From Holosporales bacterium (GTDB lineage: Bacteria; Pseudomonadota; Alphaproteobacteria; Caedimonadales; UBA9215), in NCBI GenBank assembly GCA_003503995.1, contig DOCA01000192.1, positions 1 through 6,984 on the forward strand: a DNA stretch of 6,984 nt, in the 5' to 3' direction. Position numbers and translations under genes: made by a program. The notes under the pieces are model-generated. The model made no database searches, was not told the DNA's origin, and worked only from the letters and a program-made list of their open reading frames with translations. Of the stretch, positions 1 to 6,391 are shown piece by piece (position 1 is the first letter of the stretch; each line of letters opens with the position of its first letter).

Positions 1-2
1 CG

Positions 3-1010
3 TTGAAAAAGATCATAGGCGCGTGTTCCTGCAGTTGCTCTTGCAAGGCGAGAGTGGGGAATCTCAGCAGTGCTATTATTCCAGCGTTCATGATCATCCC
101 ACATTTGATAAACTGGCACAAAAGACTCAAAAAGCGCGCGGGTACCCGCTGTTCTATGTACAAGATCATAGCGTTTCATCATGTCATCAAATGTTTTAGC
201 AGCCGTCCAATTACCAGTGGCATCCATATAAACCCAGTCTCCAAGGGAGATAAAGGCATCTGTTTCAAGATCTTTAGAGGCGGAATCTGCAATATCTGCC
301 ACAACGCTTTGGAACATATCAGATCCTTTACTTCGCCAAAGTTTGATCCCGAAGGGGAGTAATCCTATTCGATTGCAAGATCCATAAACAAAAGAACAAA
401 CATCTTGTGGTTTTTCGGGAGGCGTAAGAACAGAATAGGTCTTACTTAAGCTCCAATCTAAGTTATCTTCATCAACGACTCCTGTGGTTTGTCGATAGCC
501 GATTTGAAAGTCGTAAGCGGTATCAGGGATAAGACCTTCAAAAGCCGTGCGCCCAATATGTTTATCGGCAAGGGGCATATCAAAATAATGCACAACCCAG
601 TTTTTAGCGTCGTCGTCTGCCTCATGGGGTTTAAGGCGTGCATAACCTGAACAGGCTGTTGGCATCTCGAAGGTCATGCAAGCAGACAGAAGGCTTTCTT
701 TAGGGAGCTTTCCTTGGCCAAGGACGTGGAAGGTATAACGTGTTTCATGGTCAAAAAAGGCAACATCTAGCTCATCGCTGTTTGAATCATCGTCATCATC
801 AATAATAATATCTAGCTCATCGCTTCTGGAGGTGCCACTATCGCTGCCTTCTAGTTCATAAAATGTTTTTACAAAACCTCGATGGATGGGAGGCATTTTA
901 GGGAAGGGACGTATGGTATGATCAGGGTCAATGGTACTAGCGTAAAGAGTGTTGAAATCTGCAAATAGAGTAATTAAAATAGAGCAAAAAAAGATCTTGA
1001 TATGAGACAT
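3..1010 (-). CDS. Secreted PhoD-like alkaline phosphatase/phosphodiesterase, partial (C-terminus beyond the window)
   Basis: An uninterrupted minus-strand frame gives 336 codons from the ATG at 1010-1008 to the window edge, with no stop. Residues 1-24 form a Sec-type signal peptide with a likely cut after LYA (A24). There is no twin-arginine motif, unlike Bacillus PhoD. Residues 62-82 are an acidic low-complexity stretch. An Ig/FN3-like N-terminal domain follows (about 85-197, ending YSVLTPPEKP). The metallophosphatase core then begins with FVYGSCN (207-213), DAFISLGDWVYMDA (251-264) and PVYQMWDDHERWNN (309-322). The GD and WDDHE..N motifs are hallmarks of the PhoD family, in which they bind metal and phosphate. 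The family hydrolyses phosphomono- or diesters in the periplasm or outside the cell. The start is supported by AAAGGGAAG six bases upstream. The gene is divergent from the channel gene. The missing C-terminal part should hold the remaining metal ligands. The substrate cannot be told. The family call is firm. Confidence 0.88.
   Translation of the reverse strand, partial: MSHIKIFFCSILITLFADFNTLYASTIDPDHTIRPFPKMPPIHRGFVKTFYELEGSDSGTSRSDELDIIIDDDDDSNSDELDVAFFDHETRYTFHVLGQGKLPKESLLSACMTFEMPTACSGYARLKPHEADDDAKNWVVHYFDMPLADKHIGRTAFEGLIPDTAYDFQIGYRQTTGVVDEDNLDWSLSKTYSVLTPPEKPQDVCSFVYGSCNRIGLLPFGIKLWRSKGSDMFQSVVADIADSASKDLETDAFISLGDWVYMDATGNWTAAKTFDDMMKRYDLVHRTAGTRALFESFVPVYQMWDDHERWNNSTAEIPHSRLARATAGTRAYDLFQ
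765..824 (-). repeat. 15-bp direct repeat in the acidic insert of the PhoD-like gene
   Basis: The 15-mer at 765-779 (plus strand atctagctcatcgct) recurs exactly at 810-824, 45 bp apart and in frame. Both copies encode SDELD (residues 63-67 and 78-82). The DNA between them is built largely of atc/aat-type triplets and encodes an Ile-Ile-Ile/penta-Asp run. This looks like a small in-frame duplication or triplet expansion, so the length of the insert probably varies between strains. Confidence 0.7.
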
Positions 1011-1016
1011 AGTGAA

Positions 1017-1025
1017 CTTCCCTTT
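1017..1025 (-). promoter_or_regulatory. Shine-Dalgarno of the PhoD-like gene
   Basis: Read on the minus strand this is AAAGGGAAG, a purine-rich ribosome-binding site ending six bases before the ATG at 1010. It fixes the start of the signal-peptide-bearing form of the phosphatase. Confidence 0.6.
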
Positions 1026-1090
1026 GAGTAACAAAACATAGATGAAGTGCGTTGCAAAATACGACGGACTCTTCCTAAACCGTAGGAATT

Positions 1091-1118
1091 TTTTCTTAAT
1101 AGACCTTTAAGAAAAGGT
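1091..1118. repeat. Two overlapping, mutually exclusive small hairpins
   Basis: TTTTCTTAA (1091-1099) is the exact inverse complement of TTAAGAAAA (1107-1115) across a 7-base loop. In addition, ACCTTT (1103-1108) pairs with AAAGGT (1113-1118) across AAGA. The two stems share bases, so only one can form at a time. Neither is followed by a T-tract on either strand, so they are not typical terminators. They could be an operator or simply AT-rich chance. Confidence 0.35.
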
Positions 1119-1189
1119 TAAAAATATGTCGCAATATTTACGGCTAACTTGTTTTAGGGTACTCTTAAAATAAAAATAAATTGTTGCAT

Positions 1190-1843
1190 ATGCTTTTTTC
1201 TCCAAAAAATAAATTCTTTGGCCTCTTAATTAGTCTCTTAACCTTGTTTGTGATGGGCTCTTTATTTGACCATGGCACAGTTTTGAGAATTGCTGTGAAT
1301 GTGAGTTTGATGTTTGTGCTTATTTTCTCAGTGTTATTGGTTAGTAATAGTAAAATAAAATTGATAGCGGCCATTATCTTGGCCTGCCCTTTGCTGTATA
1401 CGTTATTTGAAGGCAACATGAGTGAGAGTGCTGTTTTCTCTTATTTTGAAGTTGCTACAGCCCTTGCCTTTTTTGTGTATATTCTTGCTATTCTTGTTGA
1501 AAATGTTTTTGGCTCACGGAGAATTAGCACGGATATTATTGTTGGGTCTATCTGTATTTACTTTTTGATGTGTATTTTATGGGCCTTCCTTTATATGTTG
1601 GTGGCCCTCACGTTTCCTAATTCTTTTAATATAGATTCTTCTTTAATAAGCTTTCAAAATATGAATGACTTCATTTACTACAGCATTGTGACTATCACAA
1701 CACTTGGTTATGGCGATATTCTTCCCTTATCGCGCCCGGCAAGAACTTTGGCAGCTCTTGAAGCAATTGTGGGGCAGATTTATTTAACTGTCTTAATCGC
1801 GCGCATTGTCGGAATTCATTTATCGCAACGGGTAAAAAATTAA
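1190..1843 (+). CDS. Six-TM potassium-channel-like protein (Ion_trans_2 pore)
   Basis: A 217-residue inner-membrane protein. Hydrophobic segments lie at about 7-25, 31-51, 57-73, 85-105, 115-142 and 186-207. A re-entrant pore helix with the filter TTLGYGD (170-176) sits between the last two. T-x-G-Y-G-D is the K+ selectivity signature, and the last two helices plus pore match the two-TM pore domain, which works as a tetramer. The likely role is passive K+ conduction for membrane potential or osmotic balance. The fourth segment lacks the regular Arg/Lys ladder of a voltage sensor. Only about 10 residues follow the last helix, so there is no RCK/TrkA_N or cyclic-nucleotide domain. The ATG at 1190 is chosen. 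A TTG at 1181 in the same frame would add three residues, and neither start has a clear Shine-Dalgarno. The adaptor gene begins 55 bp downstream on the same strand, so cotranscription is possible but no functional link is evident. Confidence 0.85.
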   Translation: MLFSPKNKFFGLLISLLTLFVMGSLFDHGTVLRIAVNVSLMFVLIFSVLLVSNSKIKLIAAIILACPLLYTLFEGNMSESAVFSYFEVATALAFFVYILAILVENVFGSRRISTDIIVGSICIYFLMCILWAFLYMLVALTFPNSFNIDSSLISFQNMNDFIYYSIVTITTLGYGDILPLSRPARTLAALEAIVGQIYLTVLIARIVGIHLSQRVKN

Positions 1844-1854
1844 GGCTTTTTTAA

Positions 1855-1880
1855 GGTATTGATTCTAATTTTAAAATACC
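1855..1880. promoter_or_regulatory. Inverted repeat ahead of the efflux operon, possible operator
   Basis: GGTATT (1855-1860) and AATACC (1875-1880) are exact inverse complements separated by 14 bases. They lie in the 55-bp gap before the adaptor start, where a repressor of an efflux operon would commonly bind. The second arm is followed by ATTTTT, so a weak hairpin ending the channel transcript is an alternative. Six base pairs is short, and no regulator gene is in the window. Confidence 0.3.
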
Positions 1881-1888
1881 ATTTTTAT

Positions 1889-1894
1889 GAAGGA
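1889..1894 (+). promoter_or_regulatory. Shine-Dalgarno that decides the adaptor start
   Basis: GAAGGA lies four bases before the ATG at 1899. The upstream in-frame ATG at 1887 has only T-rich sequence ahead of it and would place this site inside the coding region. The site therefore favours the start at 1899, which gives a cleaner signal peptide (MIKIRN followed by a hydrophobic core). Confidence 0.6.
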
Positions 1895-1898
1895 TATC

Positions 1899-3047
1899 AT
1901 GATAAAAATAAGAAATGTTTTAGCTTTACCTTTTTTTCTTTTCTCGCTCTTTTTTATATTGCAAGGCTGCAAGCAAGAAGAAACTGCGCCTGAAATTCTT
2001 CAGGCTGTAAAATACGAGGTTCTCAGCAAAAAAGGTAATATTCGTAGTCGGTCTCTTTCTGGAGTTGTGAAATCAGCTGATGAGTCCGATTTGAGTTTTC
2101 GAGTTGGAGGGTTGCTTCAAGAAATTACAGTTAAAGAAGGGCAGTTTGTTAAAAAGGGGACTGTTCTTGCACTGTTGGACCCTCAAGATTACAAGCTTAA
2201 TGTGGATGAAAAACGTGCAGAAGTTAGCAGTGCATCTGCAACTTTGACAGAGCGAAAAGAAAATTTAAAGCGTAAAAAAATTCTTTTGAAAGATGGGTTT
2301 TCAACACAAGCAATTGTGCAAGAGTCGGAATCCGCTTATCAAAATGCTTTGCAAAATGTAGATATTGCTGAAACAAGGCTCGAGGATGCGGAAACTCAGT
2401 TAGAACGAACAGAGCTTAAAGCTCCTTTTTCTGGAACCGTTGCTAAACGTTTGTCGGTGATTTTTAAAGAAGTAGAGCCAGGGCAGAAAATCTTTAGGTT
2501 TCAGAGCGAAGGCGGTCTTGAAGTACAAGTAATGGTGCCAGAAACATTGATTGGAGAAGTGGATAAAAAAGAGCGCGTCAGTGCGACTTTTCCAACGTTA
2601 AAAGGTGTTGCCGTGTTTGGGGAAGTCAGTGAAATTGGCGCTGTTGCAGAAGAAGGCAATGCCTATAAAGTGATTTTAACGTTGCATAACACTGAGGCCT
2701 TAGACATACGTTCTGGGATGACAGCAAATATTAAATTCACCCTTGATGATAATGTGGAAAAACAAGTGTTCGTGATTCCCATGTCTGCCATTGATTTGCG
2801 CTATTTTGATAAAAAATTGGGGAAATTAAATAAGCAAGCAACGGTTTATGTTTTTGATAAAAACACCTCAACATTAAAAATAAAACGTGTTGAAACGCGA
2901 GAAATCATCGGAAATAAAGTTGAAGTACTTTCTGGCCTTGAGGACGGCGATATCCTTATCACGGCAGGCGTTTCCTTTTTGAATGAAGGGCAAAAAGTAA
3001 CCTTATGGAAGCCGCAGTATAGTTTGCCTGCGACCTTAGATAAATAA
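1899..3047 (+). CDS. RND efflux periplasmic adaptor lipoprotein (HlyD/AcrA-type membrane fusion protein)
   Basis: A 382-residue protein with the usual adaptor length and domain order. Residues 1-23 are a lipoprotein signal with lipobox LQGC, so Cys24 is the likely acylated residue; Gln in the lipobox is unusual but tolerated. The first half of the lipoyl/barrel-sandwich domain is about 63-94 (FRVGGLLQEITV, then EGQFVKKGTVLALLD). An alpha-helical hairpin rich in Glu, Lys and Ala spans about 98-170. The second lipoyl half begins at LKAPFSGTVAKRL (173-185). A beta-barrel covers about 203-285 and a membrane-proximal domain about 290-370. The protein anchors to the inner membrane and links the RND permease to an outer-membrane channel. 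The permease gene starts 9 bp after its stop codon, the standard adaptor-permease order. An alternative start at ATG 1887 adds four residues. No TolC-like gene is nearby. The substrate cannot be told from this sequence. Confidence 0.93.
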   Translation: MIKIRNVLALPFFLFSLFFILQGCKQEETAPEILQAVKYEVLSKKGNIRSRSLSGVVKSADESDLSFRVGGLLQEITVKEGQFVKKGTVLALLDPQDYKLNVDEKRAEVSSASATLTERKENLKRKKILLKDGFSTQAIVQESESAYQNALQNVDIAETRLEDAETQLERTELKAPFSGTVAKRLSVIFKEVEPGQKIFRFQSEGGLEVQVMVPETLIGEVDKKERVSATFPTLKGVAVFGEVSEIGAVAEEGNAYKVILTLHNTEALDIRSGMTANIKFTLDDNVEKQVFVIPMSAIDLRYFDKKLGKLNKQATVYVFDKNTSTLKIKRVETREIIGNKVEVLSGLEDGDILITAGVSFLNEGQKVTLWKPQYSLPATLDK

Positions 3048-3053
3048 GGGGAG
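3046..3053 (+). promoter_or_regulatory. Strong Shine-Dalgarno overlapping the adaptor stop codon
   Basis: AAGGGGAG uses the last two bases of the adaptor's TAA stop and ends three bases before the permease ATG at 3057. A ribosome finishing the adaptor would sit on this site, so the two genes are probably translationally coupled on one transcript. Confidence 0.7.
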
Positions 3054-3056
3054 TCC

Positions 3057-6000
3057 ATGGAAAAGTTAACAGAATTTGCCATCAAGAATGCTCGCTTAAC
3101 GATCCTTGGTGGTTTGTGTATCTTTATTGTTGGATTATTTACGTTTTTTAACATGCCTCGCCAAGAAGATCCTGAAATCATTATTCGCAATGCCCAAGTG
3201 ACCCTCTATTATCCAGGTTTATCTACCAGCCAAATGGAAGATCTGGTTGCAAAAACCATAGAAAAAAAAGTAAAGCAAATTCCCGAAGTTGAAGACATTA
3301 TTACGACGGTGAAAACAGGATATGCCCTCATCGAAATGAAAGTCTATGATCGCTATTTTAATTTGGATCCCATTTGGCAGGACTTAAGGAATAAGATGCA
3401 GGATGTTAAGCGAGAGTTACCATCGGGTGTTCGAGGTCCTTTTGTAAACGATGACTATGGCCTTGTTGCTGCTGTTACTCTGTCATTGCATGGTCGTGGG
3501 TACACCATGAAAGAATTACGCGATGTGAGCCGAGACCTTCAAGATCAATTGGGTCTTCTTGAAAACGTGAATAAAGTAGAACTTTTTGGTATCCAAGAAG
3601 AGAGAATTTACCTTTATATTAATGCTTCTCGCTTGGCTCAATACGGCCTCTCTTTCAATAAAGTTGTAACAGCCTTGCAGGAGCAAAATATTTTATTACC
3701 AGGCGGGACTATTATTATAGAAAATCGCCGAATTGGTATTGAGCCATCTGGAAATTTTGAATCCTTAGAAGAAATTCGTAATGTTCAATTAAAGGTTCCG
3801 GATACAAAGCAAACCATTTACCTAAGGGATATTGCAACGGTAAAACGAGAATATGTAGACCCGCCGCAACAGCCCGTTTTCTACGATAATGATCCAGCTG
3901 TTGTCTTATCCATTTCCATGAGGTCTCGTTATAATATTGAAAAATTTGGCGAGGAAGTCAAAGAGAAAGTAACTGCTTTGCAAGCGGCTCTCCCAGCAGG
4001 CCTCCAAATTGATTATGCTTCTTTTCAACCAGATCTTGTGACGAAATCCGTTAATGATGCCGTGAGCAACCTCTTTCAAACAGTTATTGTTGTGCTTGGT
4101 GTTGTGATGATCTTCCTTGGTTTTCGGACGGGAATTATTGTGGGATCCATCGTGCCTTTAACAATTTTTTTGTCTCTATGGTTCATGACTCTTTGGGGCA
4201 TTGATTTACAGCGTATGTCCATTGCAGCCATCATTATTGCCCTCGGTCTGCTAGTGGACAACGGTATTGTGATTGCCGAGGATATCCGACGAAGCCTCGA
4301 TCATGGTTTTTCAAAATTAGACTCAGCCTTGATGGCATCAAAAAGCTTAGGGCTTCCTTTATTAACGTCGTCACTCACGACAATTTTGGCTTTTGTTCCT
4401 TTAGCAATGGCTGAAAACTCAACGGGAGAGTTTTTGTATTCTTTAAGTCAAGTGATCGTCACGACTCTCTTATCTTCGTGGTTTTTGGCTGTATATGCTA
4501 TGCCAACTCTTTGCTACTGGTTTTTAGAGGAGGAGGCACCCCAAAAGAAAACAGTGAAGGAAGCGGCAAAAAACAAATCGTCCCCCTATGACCAAGGATT
4601 TTATAAAATTTATAGAACCGTTCTGGAAAAAATTATAGCGTTTCGTTATCTTTTTGTGTTGTCTATGGTTGGACTATTAGTGGTATCTATTTTGAGCTTT
4701 AAGTTTGTGACGAAGCAAATGTTGCCCTATTCGGATCGCAATCAATTGCTTGTTTATGTTGATCTTCCAGCAGGCAGTACAGTGCAAAAGACAGTTGATT
4801 CTACACGTCTTTTAATCAGTTGGCTGTCTGACAAAAACCTGAATCCTGAAATTGAAAGCAATATTGCTTATATTGGGTTTGGGGGCCCTCGTTTTTACCT
4901 TTCTTTGTCTCCACCGAGTCCTGGTAATAACGTCGCTTTTGTAATTGTAAATGCGACATCTGCTGAGGCTGTTCCCGAACTGACTTCAAAGATTGATCGC
5001 TTTATTAAAAGTGAAGTTCCCGAAATGAATGGTAGCCCAAAAGCAATGTGGTTGGGGTCAAAGGAAATTGGTTTAGTGGAATACCGCATTAGTGGTCCCG
5101 ATGTTGCCAAGCTCTATGAACTGTCGGCAGTAGTAGAGGCCCAATTTAAGAATATTCCGGGAACCTATAGTATTCAAAATGATTGGCAAAGCCCCGTTGT
5201 TCGCATCAAAGTAGAGATTGATCAAGATAGAGCTAGTCGTTCTGGAGTGAGTAGTGAGTCCATTGCGCGAGCTTTAAGTGCTTTTTTTGAAGGAACGGAA
5301 ATTAGTGATTATCGAGAAGGGGATAAAAGGCTTCCCATTATTGTACGGGGTGATTCTGCAAGAAACGTTTTAAACACATTACATACTTTACCAGTGCCAA
5401 CGGATAGAGATAGTTCCGTTCCCTTGATGCAAGTGGCGAATTTTAATCCCTTAATTCAACCTGATAAATTGATGAGATTTGATCAAGCACGCACGATCAC
5501 AGTATCAGCAAAAAATCGACATTTACAAGCAACAGAGTTACATAATTTGCTTTTACCTACCATTAACTCATTGGATTTAACAGGTGGCTATCGAGTTGAA
5601 TTTGGTGGTGAAGTTGAAGGTTCTCAAAGAGCAAATGCAGCATTGGTAGATAATTTACCCTTTGCTCTTATTGCTATTCTAATTCTATTGATCTGGCAAT
5701 TTAACTCCTTCAGACGACCAGCCATTATTCTTCTCACCATTCCCCTTGTTATCATTGGAGCGGTGATTGGTCTGTTGACTATGAATGCGTTTTTAAGTTT
5801 TACAGCTATTTTGGGTCTGTATAGTTTGGCAGGGATTATTGTGAACAATGGTATTGTTCTTATTGATCGGATTGACGTTGAAAGAAAGAAAACAGAACAC
5901 CTCCAAGAAGCGGTTATTAAAGCCTGTCTTGTACGCTTTAGGCCCATCCTTATTACGACTTTTACGACAATCCTAGGTCTCATTCCTCTGGCCATTTCTG

Positions 6001-6149
6001 GCGGGGCACTATGGTATCCTATGGCTATTGTGATTATGTTTGGCCTTGCTGTGGGAAGTTTTTTAACCTTGGCTTTTGTGCCGGCCCTTTATGTTATGTT
6101 GTTTTCCCCCATCATTTCCTTAAAAAAGTTAGGGCCTAAACCAGCATAA
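3057..6149 (+). CDS. RND efflux transporter permease (AcrB/HAE1-like)
   Basis: A complete 1030-residue permease, the usual length for the family, acting as a proton-driven inner-membrane trimer. TM1 is about 13-33, followed by a motif typical of one RND branch, MPRQEDPE (33-40). The first periplasmic porter/docking region runs to about 335. TM2-TM6 lie between about 338 and 488. A charged cytoplasmic linker follows (490-515, EEEAPQKK...). TM7 is about 530-550, the second periplasmic region reaches about 862, and TM8-TM12 occupy 865-1016. TM4 carries GLLVDNGIVIAED (397-409) and TM10 carries GIIVNNGIVLID (926-937), which shows the internal duplication of the family. Asp401 is the likely proton-relay acid, the second relay acid of AcrB is Asn402 here, and Asn930 occupies the region of the AcrB TM10 lysine. 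TM11 keeps RFRPILITT (960-968). It pairs with the adaptor directly upstream. The substrate (drug, lipid, metabolite) cannot be assigned. The DN pattern and absence of CzcA-type motifs argue against a heavy-metal pump. Confidence 0.95.
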   Translation: MEKLTEFAIKNARLTILGGLCIFIVGLFTFFNMPRQEDPEIIIRNAQVTLYYPGLSTSQMEDLVAKTIEKKVKQIPEVEDIITTVKTGYALIEMKVYDRYFNLDPIWQDLRNKMQDVKRELPSGVRGPFVNDDYGLVAAVTLSLHGRGYTMKELRDVSRDLQDQLGLLENVNKVELFGIQEERIYLYINASRLAQYGLSFNKVVTALQEQNILLPGGTIIIENRRIGIEPSGNFESLEEIRNVQLKVPDTKQTIYLRDIATVKREYVDPPQQPVFYDNDPAVVLSISMRSRYNIEKFGEEVKEKVTALQAALPAGLQIDYASFQPDLVTKSVNDAVSNLFQTVIVVLGVVMIFLGFRTGIIVGSIVPLTIFLSLWFMTLWGIDLQRMSIAAIIIALGLLVDNGIVIAEDIRRSLDHGFSKLDSALMASKSLGLPLLTSSLTTILAFVPLAMAENSTGEFLYSLSQVIVTTLLSSWFLAVYAMPTLCYWFLEEEAPQKKTVKEAAKNKSSPYDQGFYKIYRTVLEKIIAFRYLFVLSMVGLLVVSILSFKFVTKQMLPYSDRNQLLVYVDLPAGSTVQKTVDSTRLLISWLSDKNLNPEIESNIAYIGFGGPRFYLSLSPPSPGNNVAFVIVNATSAEAVPELTSKIDRFIKSEVPEMNGSPKAMWLGSKEIGLVEYRISGPDVAKLYELSAVVEAQFKNIPGTYSIQNDWQSPVVRIKVEIDQDRASRSGVSSESIARALSAFFEGTEISDYREGDKRLPIIVRGDSARNVLNTLHTLPVPTDRDSSVPLMQVANFNPLIQPDKLMRFDQARTITVSAKNRHLQATELHNLLLPTINSLDLTGGYRVEFGGEVEGSQRANAALVDNLPFALIAILILLIWQFNSFRRPAIILLTIPLVIIGAVIGLLTMNAFLSFTAILGLYSLAGIIVNNGIVLIDRIDVERKKTEHLQEAVIKACLVRFRPILITTFTTILGLIPLAISGGALWYPMAIVIMFGLAVGSFLTLAFVPALYVMLFSPIISLKKLGPKPA

Positions 6150-6172
6150 ACTTTTAGAAAAGGTTTAAAGGC
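6134..6172 (+). other. Imperfect hairpin at the end of the permease gene
   Basis: GCCTAAACC (6134-6142) can pair with GGTTT-aa-AGGC (6162-6172), forming 5 plus 4 base pairs around a two-base bulge, with a 19-base loop that contains the stop codon. There is no following T-tract, so it is not a canonical intrinsic terminator. It might protect or attenuate the 3' end of the operon mRNA. This is weak evidence. Confidence 0.25.
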
Positions 6173-6305
6173 TCGTGTGGGTAAAGCAGTCAATTCTTAA
6201 AATTAAAAAATCAGAGTTTCCCTTATCTATTTCACATCCTCTAAAGGCCAGAAATGGACATTTTTCTACTGTATGTAAATATCAACACCTAAAATATTTA
6301 ATTTT

Positions 6306-6348
6306 TTGTCAATAAAAATACTTTATTTTCATATTTATTTTATATATT
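6306..6348 (+). promoter_or_regulatory. Possible sigma-70-type promoter of the F-box gene
   Basis: TTGTCA (6306-6311) matches five of six bases of the -35 consensus. At 18-base spacing lies CATATT (6330-6335), with four of six matches to the -10 consensus. A better -10, TATATT (6343-6348), lies nearby but lacks a well-spaced -35. Such AT-rich DNA gives matches by chance, so the exact site is uncertain. Confidence 0.3.
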
Positions 6349-6378
6349 ATTGAATAGTTTTGTGTGTTTTAAATTAAT

Positions 6379-6383
6379 AAGGA
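6379..6383 (+). promoter_or_regulatory. Shine-Dalgarno that decides the F-box gene start
   Basis: AAGGA precedes two consecutive GTG codons at 6389 and 6392, with gaps of five and eight bases. The codon at 6392 yields a classic MKK signal peptide. An upstream in-frame TTG at 6350 has no such site and would bury the signal sequence, so it is not favoured. Confidence 0.55.
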
Positions 6384-6391
6384 CTTTTGTG

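Larger units (their letters stand above)
1011..1189. other. Divergent intergenic region between the PhoD-like and channel genes
   Basis: This 179-bp spacer must carry the promoters of both divergent genes, unless the channel starts at the TTG at 1181. I see no convincing -35/-10 pair. The best plus-strand candidate is TTTACG at 1137-1142, 17 bases from TACTCT at 1160-1165, and it is weak. I see no Pho-box-like direct repeat that would tie the phosphatase to phosphate starvation. The small palindrome cluster at 1091-1118 is listed separately. Confidence 0.5.
6150..6391. other. AT-rich intergenic region before the F-box gene
   Basis: This stretch of 242 bp has no credible gene on either strand. 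The first third is mixed sequence and the part after about 6285 is extremely AT-rich. It contains a possible promoter and an inverted repeat, CAATAA (6310-6315) with TTATTG (6347-6352). I see no tRNA, no clear terminator and no mobile-element end. Confidence 0.5.

Noticed and set aside
3..362. Plus-strand 119-residue ORF starting MKKIIGACSCSC
   Set aside because: It lies antisense to the PhoD-like gene, which has conserved motifs and a signal peptide across the same bases. It shows no recognisable domain.
458..643. Minus-strand 61-residue ORF
   Set aside because: It is in a different minus frame inside the PhoD-like gene, which already explains this DNA.
1137..1171. Sigma-70 promoter for the channel gene
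   Set aside because: TTTACG/TACTCT is well spaced but a poor match, and TAAAAT at 1166-1171 lacks a -35 at the right distance. It is too weak to list as a promoter.
1165..1419. Minus-strand 84-residue ORF over the start of the channel gene
   Set aside because: It is antisense to transmembrane-coding sequence with a clear channel product. No ribosome-binding site or domain supports it.
2846..3190. Minus-strand 114-residue ORF across the adaptor/permease junction
   Set aside because: It is antisense to two conserved genes and their coupled Shine-Dalgarno, with no protein-family signal.
5624..5995. Minus-strand 123-residue ORF, basic and Ile/Arg-rich
   Set aside because: Its composition is the expected antisense of the permease TM8-TM11 segments.
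6134..6172. Intrinsic terminator after the permease
   Set aside because: The hairpin is imperfect, has a 19-base loop and lacks a T-tract. It is kept only as a weak hairpin.
6310..6352. CAATAA...TTATTG as mobile-element ends or an attachment site
   Set aside because: Six-base arms in nearly pure AT sequence are expected by chance, with no transposase, integrase or target duplication nearby.
6350..6391. Extension of the F-box protein to the TTG at 6350
   Set aside because: There is no Shine-Dalgarno before it, and it would place 14 residues ahead of a typical MKK signal peptide. The AAGGA site before the GTG codons fits better.
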